Below, piece after piece: positions 15,277-25,827 of a stretch of 51,239 nt of DNA. The stretch is from Lentisphaerae bacterium ADurb.Bin082 (GTDB taxonomy: Bacteria; Verrucomicrobiota; Lentisphaeria; Oligosphaerales; Oligosphaeraceae). The stretch is taken from contig MWEG01000019.1 in the NCBI GenBank assembly GCA_002070945.1, positions 1 through 51,239 on the forward strand, read 5' to 3'. The notes beneath the pieces were generated by a model. It was not told the origin of the DNA and did no database searches. It saw only the letters and a list, made by a program, of their open reading frames with translations. Numbering within the stretch: position 1 is the first letter of the stretch; each line of letters begins with the position of its first letter. Both the position numbers and the translations under genes were made by a program.

Positions 15277-15608
15277 TCACGGGCAACAACGACTTTTTTC
15301 CCTCCAGGCGGCGGGAGTCGTCACACCATACTGGCAAGAGTCACTGAGCAGTAGCGTTCAGGAAAACACTGCGGGAACGGCACCAATTTGCCGGAACAAC
15401 ATGATCCCTTTTCAGTGTCTCCTGTCGCGTATGGGTGACGCCCCCCGCCTGGCACCTGTGGTGCCTGGATACACACGACCCCGCCGCCGGAAACGGCTGA
15501 AGAGACAGCCAGCCGGCAACCTGCCAGGCGGCGGAGTTCACAGACAACTTCCGCCGCCCTGTTTCCGGGTTCAGCCACGCCACTTCACCGCCATCACGCT
15601 CTAACGCC
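15277..15608 (+). other. Gap between the PBP gene and murE, no supported gene
   Basis: 332 GC-rich bases. A 67-codon frame at 15401-15604 has no ribosome site and a composition unlike its neighbours. Short inverted repeats are present, but none with a T-run. murE may be read through from upstream. Confidence 0.5.
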
Positions 15609-17135
15609 ATGACCACCCTCCCCTCTACCCGCCCTCTGGCCGAATATCGCCAGGCTTTGACGTGCTGTCTGCTGGAGTCGGACAGTCGCTATGACACCGT
15701 CGCCATCACCGGCGCGACCTCAGATTCCCGCGCTGTCAAGCCCGGCCACCTCTTCTGCGCTATTCGCGGGGCCAAGCTTGACGGCCATGACTTCATTCCC
15801 CAGGCCCTGGCCGCCGGCGCCGCCGCCCTGATTCTGGAAAGACCTGTTCCCGGGCTTCCTGTAGGCCAGCCCCAACTCCTGGTGCGGGATGCGTATCATG
15901 CCGCCGCCCTGGCCGCCGAAGTGGCGGCTGGGCGCCCGGCCCAAGACTTGCGCCTGGCGGCCATCACCGGCACCAACGGCAAAACCACCTCGGCGTATCT
16001 GCTGAGGGCGATTTTCAAGGCGGCCGGCAGCAATCCAGGCATGATCGGCACGGTCGAATATGACCTTGGCGACGGCTGTCCGCTTCCGGCTGACCGCACT
16101 ACTCCGACGCCGTTTCAGCTCCAGGAGCTGTTTGTGCGCCTGCGCCAGACCGCTGCCGAGCCGGTCATCCTGGAAGCGTCCAGCCATGCCTTGGCGCAAA
16201 AACGCCTCGGAACAGCGCGCTGTCAAGGTGCCATCTTCACTAACCTGACCAGGGATCACCTGGACTATCATCACGACTTTGAATCATATTACCAGGCCAA
16301 GAAAAGCCTGTTCACAGATGTCTGCCTCCCCCTGGCGCACCGGGTTGTCAACCTTGACGACCCGTATGGACGCCGCTTGGCGACTGAACTGACGGCAGCG
16401 GGCCTGCCGGTCACCGGCTTCGCACAGAAGAGCGAATCAGCGGCTCAAGTGACTGTCGACGCTATCGCCGCCAGCGCCGAGGGCAGCGCATTCACTCTCC
16501 ATTTCATTGATCAGGGAGAAAGCCTGCGCCTGCGCACGCCCCTGCCCGGCCCGTATAACATCGCCAATGCCGCTGGCGTCGCTATTCTGGCTCGCCTCTG
16601 GGGTCTGGCCCCGGAAACCATTGCAACCGCCCTGGCGAACTGCCAAGGCGCACCGGGACGCCTGCAAAAAGTCTTGTCGCCCGGGCTGCCCTTCCAGGTG
16701 CTGGTTGACTACGCCCATACTGACGACGCCCTGGATAACGTCCTCACTGCCCTCAAGCACCTTGCGCCTTCCCAGCTGATTGCCGTATTCGGCTGTGGCG
16801 GCGACCGCGACCGCAGCAAACGGCCCCTGATGGCGCGAGCCGCCGCCAAAAATGCCGACCTGGTCGTCGTCACCAGCGACAACCCGCGCACCGAAAAGCC
16901 CGAAGACATCATCGATGAGATTCTCACTGGCTTGCCAGCCAGCGCGGCTCACGTCGCCATCGCCGACCGCCGCCAGGCCATCCGCCACGCGCTGACTGCA
17001 GCAAAGCCGGGCGCAATCGTGCTGATCGCCGGCAAAGGCCACGAGGACTACCAGGAAATCAACGGCGTCAAACACCCATTCAACGACGCCGACGTCGCCT
17101 CAGAAATCATCCGGGAACTCTTTCCGGCCCAGTGA
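15609..17135 (+). CDS. murE: UDP-MurNAc-L-Ala-D-Glu:meso-diaminopimelate ligase
   Basis: Adds the third stem-peptide residue in cytoplasmic peptidoglycan synthesis, using ATP. The 508-residue protein has the Mur ligase N-terminal domain (SRAVKPGHLFCAI), the P-loop GTNGKTT at residues 121-127, the central domain with NLTRDHLDYH, and the C-terminal domain with DNPR (D424-R427) and IAGKGHEDYQ. DNPR is the known specificity motif for meso-diaminopimelate rather than lysine, so the cell wall is DAP type. It ends the local dcw cluster and is followed by a 20-bp terminator. Confidence 0.97.
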   Translation: MTTLPSTRPLAEYRQALTCCLLESDSRYDTVAITGATSDSRAVKPGHLFCAIRGAKLDGHDFIPQALAAGAAALILERPVPGLPVGQPQLLVRDAYHAAALAAEVAAGRPAQDLRLAAITGTNGKTTSAYLLRAIFKAAGSNPGMIGTVEYDLGDGCPLPADRTTPTPFQLQELFVRLRQTAAEPVILEASSHALAQKRLGTARCQGAIFTNLTRDHLDYHHDFESYYQAKKSLFTDVCLPLAHRVVNLDDPYGRRLATELTAAGLPVTGFAQKSESAAQVTVDAIAASAEGSAFTLHFIDQGESLRLRTPLPGPYNIANAAGVAILARLWGLAPETIATALANCQGAPGRLQKVLSPGLPFQVLVDYAHTDDALDNVLTALKHLAPSQLIAVFGCGGDRDRSKRPLMARAAAKNADLVVVTSDNPRTEKPEDIIDEILTGLPASAAHVAIADRRQAIRHALTAAKPGAIVLIAGKGHEDYQEINGVKHPFNDADVASEIIRELFPAQ

Positions 17136-17155
17136 CAGGGCCACATTATAAGGTC

Positions 17156-17207
17156 AAGACCCAGGGCGGCGCGTCACTACAGGACGCGCCGCCCTGGGTC
17201 TTTATTT
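17156..17207 (+). terminator. Terminator after murE
   Basis: A perfect 20-bp stem (17156-17175 with 17183-17202, starting AAGACCCAGGGCGGCGCGTC) with loop ACTACAG is followed by TATTT. It closes the cell wall cluster. Confidence 0.9.
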
Positions 17208-17348
17208 CACTGCCGATGGGGTTCTTTTGCCGCTCCGCACTTCCACAAAAAGCTGCGCAGGCTACAGATAAAACCACAGCCCCGCTGCTCTTTTCTTGGC
17301 GGATAGCACTTGCCTTTTGCGCCAACGATAAAAATACATTAACGCATG

Positions 17349-17404
17349 TTTGCAATCAAGCAATACTGGCGTAAAGTAAAAACAATACCAGACCATACCA
17401 GATT
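17349..17404 (+). promoter_or_regulatory. Promoter and direct-repeat operator of the GntR-LacI gene
   Basis: TTTGCA (17349-17354) and TAAAGT (17372-17377) are 17 bases apart. ATACCAGACC and ATACCAGATT follow head to tail at 17385 and 17395. Placed between the -10 box and the ATG at 17411, the 10-bp repeats are a good autorepression site. Confidence 0.5.
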
Positions 17405-17410
17405 GCTGCC

Positions 17411-18508
17411 ATGAATCCAAATCTGAAGAAAACTCAAGTCTATCTGCACTTGCGCGAGAAAATCCGCCAGGGTCACTTAGCTCCCGGCGAAAAGCTCGCC
17501 GGCGAGTCGGTCCTTGCTTCAGAGTTAGGCGTCTCCCGCGTCACCTTGCGTGAAACTTTCGCGCTCTTGGCTGCGGACAACTTGATTGAGCGCGTGCCCC
17601 GCAAAGGCACCTTTGTCACCCACAACCTTGACAGTGGCGTTTATCTTTTGCTCTCTTCCAGGTATGAAAATGATTTAGCCCTGCCGGTCAGCTACATCCG
17701 GCCAGGAATCGAAAAAGCGATTCATGACGCTGGTCATCACTTGGAGTTTCTTTCTCTCCCCTTTGTCCGCAGCCTGGACAGGGGTTCCGCTACCGCCATT
17801 TTCAACAAGAAACACATACGCGGAATTTTTCTTTTGGCGGGCTGGTTCAGGGGAAATGAGAAGGAATTACAGATTCTTAGGGACAGTGGCCTGCCGGTGG
17901 TGGCTACTCATTGCCTGCCTGACGACCGTGAATTCTTTGATTATCCCATATTGTACAGCGACATGCCGGGAGCTTTTGCCGAAGGACTTGAACACTTGGC
18001 TGACTCGGGCTACAAGCGCGTACTCACTCTAAGCCTGGCCGGTGAGCAAAACAAGCCTTGGAATTGCCGCGGCTATAATTGCCAGGAGTATCTGCAATTG
18101 CTTGAGTCCAAAGGACTGGCTTGCGAGCAAGAGTTACTAAGGCAAGCACCATACGATTATGCTTCAATCAAGCGGATTATTGATGAGGTGTTTGCCAGCC
18201 AGGCGCCACCTGAGGCCATTATGTGCTTCTCTGACTTCATCGCTATACATGTCTATCAAGCACTGAAAGAGCGAAAGCTCAGAATTCCCGATGATGTCGC
18301 AGTCATGGGATTTTGCGGCTATCCGGGCGGCAGATTCTTTGAACCGCCCTTGTCCACCATTGACCTGGAATACGAGCAAATAGGCAAAATGGCCGCCGAA
18401 GTGATGCTCAATCAGGAAACATGGCAAAAGGGCTGCGCCAATCCATTAACTATGCGCACTCCGCATCAATTGGTGCAGCGGCAAAGCACAGCCAGAAAGA
18501 AAGCGTGA
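17411..18508 (+). CDS. Hybrid transcriptional regulator: GntR DNA-binding domain with LacI-type sensor domain
   Basis: Residues 1-75 form a GntR winged helix (LHLREKIRQGHLAPGEKL, then SRVTLRETFALLAADNLIER, ending PRKGTFV). Residues ~80-360 resemble the periplasmic-binding-protein fold of LacI/GalR proteins, with PEAIMCFSDFIAIHVYQALK and IPDDVAVMGFCGYPGG. Such proteins (AraR type) repress sugar-use genes until a sugar binds the sensor domain. The gene directly upstream of a secreted hydrolase suggests that it controls the 18.6-23 kb genes. The ligand is unknown. Confidence 0.92.
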   Translation: MNPNLKKTQVYLHLREKIRQGHLAPGEKLAGESVLASELGVSRVTLRETFALLAADNLIERVPRKGTFVTHNLDSGVYLLLSSRYENDLALPVSYIRPGIEKAIHDAGHHLEFLSLPFVRSLDRGSATAIFNKKHIRGIFLLAGWFRGNEKELQILRDSGLPVVATHCLPDDREFFDYPILYSDMPGAFAEGLEHLADSGYKRVLTLSLAGEQNKPWNCRGYNCQEYLQLLESKGLACEQELLRQAPYDYASIKRIIDEVFASQAPPEAIMCFSDFIAIHVYQALKERKLRIPDDVAVMGFCGYPGGRFFEPPLSTIDLEYEQIGKMAAEVMLNQETWQKGCANPLTMRTPHQLVQRQSTARKKA

Positions 18509-18540
18509 ACCGTATCGCCGCTCATCAATCACCAGCCACC

Positions 18541-18568
18541 GACCAATGACCAATGACAAACGACAAAT
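18541..18568. repeat. Four heptanucleotide repeats (GACCAAT type)
   Basis: GACCAAT, GACCAAT, GACAAAC, GACAAAT in tandem between the regulator and the secreted hydrolase gene. Confidence 0.75.
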
Positions 18569-18602
18569 AGCAATTTTTTCAATACTTAATGCGAGGTGCA
18601 AA

Positions 18603-21600
18603 ATGAAAAATGCAAGCAGGCTTTTCGTTGTGATGTTCGTGTTGGCAATGGCCGCTGTCAGCGTTGCTGACCAGGTTCAGCTCGATGTGCGAGGTGGGCA
18701 AACTTACGATTTCGAGGCTTTGTCGAAGCAAAGATTCCACGGCATAGCAGATGGGATTAAAGGCGAGAATCTAATCAGCAATGCCAATTTTGCTGACAAT
18801 AGCCCGGGCGCGGAGAACGATCCCTTGCGGTGGATGGACTCCTATTATTACATCCACAATGCGGAGGCGCACCGCAATCCGGAGGAACGCGAACGCAAGC
18901 GCGAACGCATGCGTGAGATAATCCGCTGGGAAATCAATGACGGCGTTGCCAGCATCATTAAACCGGCGCAGCTGCGCGAAGTCTGCGGCCCGTTAACCAA
19001 GGATGCCTCGGCTGCCTGGAGCAAAGTAGTTGAACTGCCCAATACTGACGGCGGCACTTACCGGCTCACTTTCAAATATCAGGCCAGGCACGAGACAGGC
19101 GGCAATAACTATATGCTGGTCGTGTTCCGCGGCGAACACGAAAACCCCTTGCGCGGCAAAGAGACAGCAGGCGCACGTACGTTCCCTTTCGCTGATGTCT
19201 GGGGAGAATGGGGGCTCTTCACCCAGGAAATCGTCGTACCCGCCGATACAAAGTACTTGTACATCATTTTCCGCACCGATGATGTCGGCGAGCTGAAGTT
19301 CAAAGACCCGGTTCTGGCGCCAGTGAAGAAAAGCGAAAAGCTGACCATTCATCTTTCGCCGCAGGGCTTCCTGGACAGCGTTTTCGCCCTCTCGCAGAAC
19401 CAGCCGGCCATCATGACCTTTGTCTGGAAACGCAATGGCACCCCAGCGGAGGCGCAGCTGCAAAACCCCAGGATGCGCCTGCGCCTTCCCAGCCAAGTCA
19501 AGCTCAAAGACATCACTTTCGGCAAAATCGCCGGTCGAGAAGAAAAGGCTGGAATACAGGAGTTTGATATCGAAATCAGCCCGACGTTCGCCCGGCGCCC
19601 GGCCTGGTCCGATGGTTTCGACACCTACTTGGTCTTGCCAGCCCTGCTTAGCAGCACGGAGGAACCTGGCGAAATTGCGGGCGCGGGCAGCTGTGTTATT
19701 GAGGAAAATGGCCAGGCCATATCCAACCTGGAAACCTTTACTTTCAAGGTGATACCTACCATCAGCGTCAAAGCCAAGGCGCAAAAATACCTGCCAGGCT
19801 TTTATGTTGGTGGGCGCTACCTGGACTTTGGGCAGGAAGAGTGTGCGCAGCTGGCTGAGTTCTTCGGTCAAGTCGGAGTGCGGTGGATCATCGGCTCAAC
19901 TGACCAGGATACCTTGGCGGCCTGGCGCAAGCACGGCGTCAAGGTCATTACCCCGGAATTGTACTATATCGCCAATGGCTTCCGGGTGGGCAACCCCAAG
20001 GACAGGCCGGAATCAGATAAATTTAAATACATTGGCAATGCGTCACATTCGGACTTGGATATGGCCAGCTGCCCCATCGCCATTTATGAGCGCCGCCCAT
20101 ATTTTCAGGAAAATATACGCAAATACATGGCTGACAACTTAAAGGGGACTGATGGCCTGTGGGCCAACTGGGAACCCTATATGTTTACCGGCAAGGGTTG
20201 CTTCTGCGACAATTGCTGCGCCAAATTTGCCGAATATGTCCATGTGCCCCTGGAGCAGATGAAGCAGGAATGGCCGCAGGAATTAACGCGCGGCAAAAAA
20301 TACTATGAGCAGTCAGTGCGTTTCCGCAGCCTGGAGCATGCCAAGCTGGTGCGCACCATACATGAAGAGGTCTGCAAGCTGACTGGCGGCGAGCAATCCC
20401 TGGGCTTCATACCCGGCATTGCCTGGATTGAAATGGCCAGCTGCTGGCGCGACATCCCCAACGGCAAAGAAGTGCACCAGTCCGACTATGCCGCCGACTT
20501 GCGCTGGATAGACCCCTGGGGGCCCTATCCCTGCTGGCCGACGCAGAGTCCCTATATCTACAAAAAAGCCCATAACCTGAATAGCTTTGTCGCTGCTCGC
20601 GACGTGCGCAACCAAGTAAACCAGGACTATCCACCGGAAAAACGCCCCAAGCTGCTGGCTTTCCCACACGGCATACAAAGCCTCGCCTGGGTGACCCAGC
20701 CGGAGGCCATGGAATTAGACCTGAACAGCTTCTTTTTCAATGGGTTTGAAGCAGCAACACTATATATTTTCCCACGTGGCTACGACAACCGCTATTGGGC
20801 TGCCTTTGCCAGAGCAGCCGAAAATGCCGCCGATTATGAAGACTTCGTCTTTGACGGCAAACGCATCGACCAACGCATTGTGCTTACGCCTTCAGCGCCA
20901 TACGCCTCGCCTGCCAGCAAGATTGAATACTTGCCCAATCTCGACCCAGTCTCCATGTTACAGCATCTGGCCTACGAAAAGGATGGCCGGATCATCGTGC
21001 CGGTGTTCAATTTCTGGAAAAAGGGCAACGCATTTTTCACCATGCAGGTAGAGGGATTGCCGCAGGGCGACTATCAACTTTCGGCTCAAGGTGTGTTATT
21101 TGCGCCAAAGCCTGGCTTTTTCAAAAAGAAAAATTATTTCAGCTCTGCGGAATTGGCGCAAGGTGTGCAGCTTTTTGTTGGTGCTTGCCGCTGTCAAGTT
21201 TTCGAGATCAGCCCGGGCACGGCCAAATCCGAACCAACTGGCTATAACGCGAATGATATCAATAAGCTACGGCAGCAATTCCTGCCAGAATTAACGGTCG
21301 CCGCCCAGGCCGACCAGGAATACGAAGCCAAATATGGCGTCAAAAAATCTACGTTGACTGAGATCGACCATGTCGGCATTACCTGTCGACCGCAAAAAAA
21401 CAATGAGTTTTTGCATTTCAGCTCCGGCAACAATCAGGTTTTGCTGAATTGCAAAACCATGAGCGTTGTCGATTGGCAATATAACGGCAAAGCGCAGCTG
21501 GCCGGCGAACAAAACACAGCCCTGGGAACCGTAGCCTTCTGGACGCCTTCACTGCAAATCAATACCCCATACTTAGTGACCAGTCAGACCAAGATTGACG

Positions 21601-22154
21601 GCGGACTCCTGGTAAGCGCCGAACAGAAACTCACTGGTCATACCGCAACCGAAATGGATGGACTCCTGATACGGCAGCACATCGAAATCCTGGACTCCTG
21701 CCGCAAGATACGCTTCAAGACGGAGCTGGTCAACGCCAGCAGCGATGAACTGCCGTGCGCTTTCCAAGTAGGGCTGCGCTACCATTGCTTCCCCAAGGCA
21801 CTGGCGGAAAAAGATGGCGTCTTGCAACTCAACACCCAGGAAGGAACGCTGAACTTCACCAGGAACTTCGGACGTACGATCTTTTCGATTGGAGACGACT
21901 TCTACGAGTCCATCATCCGCAAGACGTTTGGGGTAACCGACCCTGCCCGTAAAATCAACGGCGCAACGGCTGTCTTCAAGAGCAGCAGCATCAATAATGT
22001 TTACCGGCCTGCACCAGCGGCGGACTTTGTCGGCTATGCCCTCTGGGACGGTGGCAGCCAGCTCACCAGCACCTTTGAACCATGCTTCAAATTAGTGAGT
22101 CTGCCCAAAGCCGGCAATAGCGCCCGCTACGAAATGGAAGTAACAGCAGAATAG
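18603..22154 (+). CDS. Large secreted hydrolase-like protein (putative glycoside hydrolase)
   Basis: The start at 18603 has GAGGTG upstream and gives a clear signal peptide ([20 protein letters not shown], cleavage near VAD); the frame further upstream runs through heptamer repeats. Of 1183 residues, the first ~370 are beta-rich and include a carbohydrate-binding-like start ([14 protein letters not shown]). Residues ~400-800 look like a TIM barrel: [11 protein letters not shown], a [13 protein letters not shown] strand with a possible catalytic Glu, and the C-F-C-x2-C-C-x2-F motif seen in beta-galactosidase-like proteins of PVC bacteria. The C-terminal third is beta-sandwich-like. No CAZy family is certain. 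It probably acts on a glycan outside the cytoplasm. Confidence 0.75.
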   Translation: MKNASRLFVVMFVLAMAAVSVADQVQLDVRGGQTYDFEALSKQRFHGIADGIKGENLISNANFADNSPGAENDPLRWMDSYYYIHNAEAHRNPEERERKRERMREIIRWEINDGVASIIKPAQLREVCGPLTKDASAAWSKVVELPNTDGGTYRLTFKYQARHETGGNNYMLVVFRGEHENPLRGKETAGARTFPFADVWGEWGLFTQEIVVPADTKYLYIIFRTDDVGELKFKDPVLAPVKKSEKLTIHLSPQGFLDSVFALSQNQPAIMTFVWKRNGTPAEAQLQNPRMRLRLPSQVKLKDITFGKIAGREEKAGIQEFDIEISPTFARRPAWSDGFDTYLVLPALLSSTEEPGEIAGAGSCVIEENGQAISNLETFTFKVIPTISVKAKAQKYLPGFYVGGRYLDFGQEECAQLAEFFGQVGVRWIIGSTDQDTLAAWRKHGVKVITPELYYIANGFRVGNPKDRPESDKFKYIGNASHSDLDMASCPIAIYERRPYFQENIRKYMADNLKGTDGLWANWEPYMFTGKGCFCDNCCAKFAEYVHVPLEQMKQEWPQELTRGKKYYEQSVRFRSLEHAKLVRTIHEEVCKLTGGEQSLGFIPGIAWIEMASCWRDIPNGKEVHQSDYAADLRWIDPWGPYPCWPTQSPYIYKKAHNLNSFVAARDVRNQVNQDYPPEKRPKLLAFPHGIQSLAWVTQPEAMELDLNSFFFNGFEAATLYIFPRGYDNRYWAAFARAAENAADYEDFVFDGKRIDQRIVLTPSAPYASPASKIEYLPNLDPVSMLQHLAYEKDGRIIVPVFNFWKKGNAFFTMQVEGLPQGDYQLSAQGVLFAPKPGFFKKKNYFSSAELAQGVQLFVGACRCQVFEISPGTAKSEPTGYNANDINKLRQQFLPELTVAAQADQEYEAKYGVKKSTLTEIDHVGITCRPQKNNEFLHFSSGNNQVLLNCKTMSVVDWQYNGKAQLAGEQNTALGTVAFWTPSLQINTPYLVTSQTKIDGGLLVSAEQKLTGHTATEMDGLLIRQHIEILDSCRKIRFKTELVNASSDELPCAFQVGLRYHCFPKALAEKDGVLQLNTQEGTLNFTRNFGRTIFSIGDDFYESIIRKTFGVTDPARKINGATAVFKSSSINNVYRPAPAADFVGYALWDGGSQLTSTFEPCFKLVSLPKAGNSARYEMEVTAE

Positions 22155-22224
22155 TGCATGGAATGTGGTTAATAATACACCAAAAACACAACGCCATTTT
22201 TATCAACACAAGGGGGATTTTGCC

Positions 22225-23013
22225 ATGATCAGAGCATTGCGTTTTACCTTAATTGAGCTGCTTGTCGTCATCGCTATTATCGCCATCCTGGCCAGTATGC
22301 TTTTGCCTGCTTTAAGCAAGGCGCGGGACAAGGCCAGGCAGATCAACTGCATCAGCAACTTTAAGCAATTAGGCCCGGCCTTCATGTTCTACAGCGATGA
22401 CAATGACGACGTCCTGGTGCCCTATTGGGCTACGGCAAGTGGGCAGTGGTCCAGCGGAGCGCCCTGCTGGTTTAGCGGCAGCCCAAGCAATGGCATTTTG
22501 GCGGACTATGTCGGGCATAACATGCTCGCCCCTTTGGGCGGCTGGTATCGCACCTGGGACAGCCGCTTTTACACAAGTCCGTTTGCCTGTCCCTCGCGTA
22601 ATGGACATGCCTACATACAGGAGACCACACCTACCGGCAATGCGTCGGCCTTTGGGATAGGACTAAGCGCACGGCTCGGCGTCATTTGCCGCAACCGTAA
22701 ACTCGGCGAAGTCAAGCAACCATCGCGCAGCGCATATATTGGAGAATCAAGGTATGGTTCTGCATACGTGTATTGCGATACCAGCTACCGCGTCGTGTAT
22801 CCACATGGCTATAATAGCGACTTGGACGAAACTACCTATATGCCGGATGGGCCGGGGCACAGCACGTTCCTCTTCATGGACTTCCACGTCGAAGCTCTGT
22901 CCAGAAACAAAGTTCCTAACAACGCTCGCAACTCACGTTCGCCCTACTCCAGCCTCTGGATGGTTGTCCCTATGTCAGCATACGAAGAAAGCAGATATTT
23001 TGATGACTGGTGA
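22225..23013 (+). CDS. Pseudopilin-like protein with prepilin N-terminal methylation signal
   Basis: The ATG at 22225 follows AGGGGG and gives a short basic leader, then [20 protein letters not shown], the class III prepilin signal and hydrophobic helix. The remaining ~220 residues form a globular domain with many Trp, Gly and Cys residues and end with the [18 protein letters not shown] block typical of the H-x-G-DG pseudopilins abundant in Lentisphaerota and Planctomycetota. It follows the secreted hydrolase by 70 bases and is probably co-transcribed. Such proteins are thought to take part in secretion or to display substrates at the cell surface; the real function is unknown. Confidence 0.9.
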   Translation: MIRALRFTLIELLVVIAIIAILASMLLPALSKARDKARQINCISNFKQLGPAFMFYSDDNDDVLVPYWATASGQWSSGAPCWFSGSPSNGILADYVGHNMLAPLGGWYRTWDSRFYTSPFACPSRNGHAYIQETTPTGNASAFGIGLSARLGVICRNRKLGEVKQPSRSAYIGESRYGSAYVYCDTSYRVVYPHGYNSDLDETTYMPDGPGHSTFLFMDFHVEALSRNKVPNNARNSRSPYSSLWMVVPMSAYEESRYFDDW

Positions 23014-23024
23014 AAAAAGCGCCG

Positions 23025-23074
23025 AACCCCAGGTTCCGCTTCGCTGCACCTGGGGTTACTCATGGTGCCGCCTC
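23025..23074 (-). repeat. Single copy of the REP-like palindromic repeat, inverted
   Basis: An 8-bp stem, CCCCAGGT/ACCTGGGG, with GTTACTCATGG and CCGCCTC beyond it matches the reverse complement of the units at 48659-49154, including the GCAGCG variant of the first unit. It lies 12 bases after the pseudopilin stop and could end transcription or bind a protein. Confidence 0.85.
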
Positions 23075-23090
23075 AAACCTCGCCCCTAAC

Positions 23091-23209
<119 letters not shown>

Positions 23210-23239
23210 TCCCCCTCGCCGCTCAAAAAAGCCCTCCGG

Positions 23240-24712
23240 TCAATCTTGATATGGCGCAGGATTGATCTGATACTGGACGCTGCCGAATTGAATATATTTT
23301 TTCGACTTCATGTCCTGGTCCATCTCTCTTAAATGCCGATTGAGATACTCGCGGTAGACGACATTGCTTTCGGGCGTCCAGTCTGGATGCCATGCGGCAT
23401 TGGAAGCTATGACAAAGAGCGTTTCCTTGCGGAAAGACCCGCGATACCAGTGCCACGTCGTCTCCAGTATGCCGAAAAGCTTTTCCTGCTTAGCCAGGCA
23501 CCCGAGGCTTTTGATGCCCCGTCTTTCCAGCCAGGGGCAGACCAGCACATCAAAGCCGGTCTGCTTGAAGAAATGCGAGGTACGCCAATCCGGCTCTTTG
23601 CCGTCCTTTTCCGGATATCCATACTGCCAATCGCAAATGATGATATCTTTCGGCAATTCCTTATACAATTCGTCAAGCCCACGTGAGGAATGTCCATAAG
23701 CAGTATAGCCCTCCCAGCGGGGGTCATCTCGGTTCAGCAGCATGTCATGCCACATCATCACCCGCGCCCCACGCTTCGCAAACAGGGAATAAAAATACAT
23801 CAGGTGCGCTTTCAGCTTCGCCGGGTAATTTTCCCGGCAAAGCGAGCAACTCCCGGCATTGTAGGCTTCATCGCAGCCGATATGGAAAAAAGGCGGTTTG
23901 TCGAAAAGGTCATGCAATTCTGTTACCAGCTCCGTCAAATACTGCCGAGCGCAAGGATTGGCAATGCACCAGGTCCATCCATCCGGTTCAAAAAGCGAGG
24001 CGTATTCAGGGTGTCGATCCAACAGCATCTGCTTGCCGGAGCCGCAGCGGGAGGAAGTGGCGTGCCCGAATAAATTCAACTGCGGAATCAGCGTCAGCCC
24101 CAGGCTCGCCGCTAATTTGACCAGGCGTGATACTTCCTTCTTGTCGACCGCGAACTCATCCCAGCAGTATTCCGGATGCGATTCCAGGCGAATCATGCCC
24201 CAAGACTCTATGACGGCGTAATTGAACTTGTAATAAGCCGCCAAACGGATGTTCTTTTCAATTTCCCAGGTCGGGGTTTCGGGAAACCAGCACAGATGGA
24301 TGCCGCGAAAAGCCAGGGCCGGTTCATCTTCGACAGCCACAGGCGGCAGCAGCCAGCAGGTGGATTTAAGCACGCCGCGCTCAGACTCTGCGAGCTGACG
24401 CATAGTCTTGAACGCATTGCGGATGCCGCTCAACCCTGATGCGGTAATCTCGCAATGCTCTGCCGTCACCCGCAGCCGGTACCCATCTGCCGCGATTCCC
24501 TCCCCACCAGCCTGAAAAGAAAAGGACGGTGTTGCCTTCCAATACACATTGCAGGTGTCATGCAAGGTGGCTGACAACTCCGCTTCTGCCAGCGGAGAAA
24601 TAACGGTGATGGGGCAGCCGTCAGCCAACTTGAACATTCCACCGGATACACATTCAATGTGGCTGGGTGCGGGAATAATGCGTGACACTACAAACTTTTC
24701 CTGGTTGCTCAT
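23240..24712 (-). CDS. GH20-family hexosaminidase-like enzyme
   Basis: The start at 24712 has AAGGAGG nine bases upstream. The 490-residue product has an N-terminal alpha/beta domain and a TIM barrel of the GH20 type: RGIHLCWFPETPTWEIEKNI, then LIPQLNLFGHATSSRCG, and the catalytic pair D281-E282 in HIGCDEA. In this family the Asp-Glu pair supports substrate-assisted cleavage of N-acetylhexosamines. There is no signal peptide, so it probably acts in the cytoplasm on imported oligosaccharides. It is the last gene of a three-gene operon with a Gfo/Idh/MocA oxidoreductase 26 bases upstream. The substrate could be a non-acetylated sugar; the specificity residues cannot be judged by eye. Confidence 0.85.
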   Translation of the reverse strand: MSNQEKFVVSRIIPAPSHIECVSGGMFKLADGCPITVISPLAEAELSATLHDTCNVYWKATPSFSFQAGGEGIAADGYRLRVTAEHCEITASGLSGIRNAFKTMRQLAESERGVLKSTCWLLPPVAVEDEPALAFRGIHLCWFPETPTWEIEKNIRLAAYYKFNYAVIESWGMIRLESHPEYCWDEFAVDKKEVSRLVKLAASLGLTLIPQLNLFGHATSSRCGSGKQMLLDRHPEYASLFEPDGWTWCIANPCARQYLTELVTELHDLFDKPPFFHIGCDEAYNAGSCSLCRENYPAKLKAHLMYFYSLFAKRGARVMMWHDMLLNRDDPRWEGYTAYGHSSRGLDELYKELPKDIIICDWQYGYPEKDGKEPDWRTSHFFKQTGFDVLVCPWLERRGIKSLGCLAKQEKLFGILETTWHWYRGSFRKETLFVIASNAAWHPDWTPESNVVYREYLNRHLREMDQDMKSKKYIQFGSVQYQINPAPYQD

Positions 24713-24738
24713 CGTCGTTAACCTCCTTGTGCGACTTG

Positions 24739-25815
24739 TCAAAGCGCGATTGCTTTTCCTTTTGCGACGCTGTCGTAGCAGGCATTCATGCAGGCGACCG
24801 TCTTGCGATGCCACTTCAGGTTAATTTTCGGCTGCTTGCGATTTCTGATGCAATCCACGAATTCGTCAATCAGCCCAATCCATTCATCAAAGTAGGTATA
24901 CTGCACCGTATAGCGGTCGTTGGGCGCGCCATTGTGATAGACATTGGGTCCGAAGCAATCGCACATCAGCATTCCTTTTTCGCCGGTAATGGTCAGGTTG
25001 ACTTCCATGCGTTTCGGAAAGATTTCCCAGCCAGGCGCTGGAACCTTCAGGCGTTCTTCCAGGCGAGACCAGGAAGGATCAAAAAGAAAGGCAGTGCCGT
25101 CTTGCAGCTTCCCAACGACCATCAGCATGTCTTCAACTTCCAGTTCCTTGCGTAGATTCGGGGCTACTTGCGTGAAAACCGAGGCAAAGTCCGACCCGGT
25201 CAGCCAGCGGATGAGGTCGAAGATATGCGGATGGTCACACAAGGCGCCACCACGGAAACGCCCGCTCCCATCGCCAAGCGGAACACGCTTGCCATAGCTT
25301 GCCTCTGGATTGCCCTGCCAGGGAAATGCCCAGACCGGCGAAAGCGTAATATTCGTTGCCTGAACAGAAAGCAGCTTGCCAAGCTTGCCGGAAGCAATTT
25401 CCTGCTGCAAGCGCTTTACAACTGGATTGTAGTGCATTTCCAACTCAATCTGGCAGACGACGCCGACCTTCTCCACCATCTCAATCATTTGATCATATTC
25501 CTCCATGTCAAAGGTGGGAATCTTCATGGATAAAATATGAATGCCACGCTCGGCGCAGAATTTCATCTGCTCAAAATGGCGGTCATTGGCCGAAGCCAGG
25601 ACAATGGCCTCAATGTCAGGATGCTCCGACAGCATTTTTTCTGGGTCAAGATAGCAGGGGACGCCGGTCTGGTAAATCTCATAGACCTTTTTTGCCTCCT
25701 CGTCCTCAGCGCAGGAAGCAACCCAGTCAAGCTTTTGATTTTCCAGCAGTGTCTGGTAGTATTTGCGGGTATGTCCATGGGTCATGCCCATCATCGCGAT
25801 TTTCACTGGTTTCAT
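24739..25815 (-). CDS. Gfo/Idh/MocA family NAD(P)-dependent oxidoreductase
   Basis: A 358-residue protein with an N-terminal Rossmann domain (VKIAMMGMTHGHTRKYYQTL, an altered dinucleotide loop) and the MocA-type C-terminal domain with GRFRGGALCDHPHIFDLIRW, where the His residues match the usual active-site region. The family oxidises or reduces sugar rings and inositols. The start is taken at 25815, where GGAG lies six bases upstream; ATG 25827 would put that site inside the gene. It lies between the unknown 236-residue gene and the GH20 gene, which suggests that it modifies the sugar released by the hydrolase. Confidence 0.92.
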   Translation of the reverse strand: MKPVKIAMMGMTHGHTRKYYQTLLENQKLDWVASCAEDEEAKKVYEIYQTGVPCYLDPEKMLSEHPDIEAIVLASANDRHFEQMKFCAERGIHILSMKIPTFDMEEYDQMIEMVEKVGVVCQIELEMHYNPVVKRLQQEIASGKLGKLLSVQATNITLSPVWAFPWQGNPEASYGKRVPLGDGSGRFRGGALCDHPHIFDLIRWLTGSDFASVFTQVAPNLRKELEVEDMLMVVGKLQDGTAFLFDPSWSRLEERLKVPAPGWEIFPKRMEVNLTITGEKGMLMCDCFGPNVYHNGAPNDRYTVQYTYFDEWIGLIDEFVDCIRNRKQPKINLKWHRKTVACMNACYDSVAKGKAIAL

Positions 25816-25827
25816 GGTTGGCTCCAT

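Noticed and set aside
15401..15604. 67-codon frame between the PBP gene and murE
   Set aside because: No ribosome site, Pro/Arg-rich mirror-type composition, no family.
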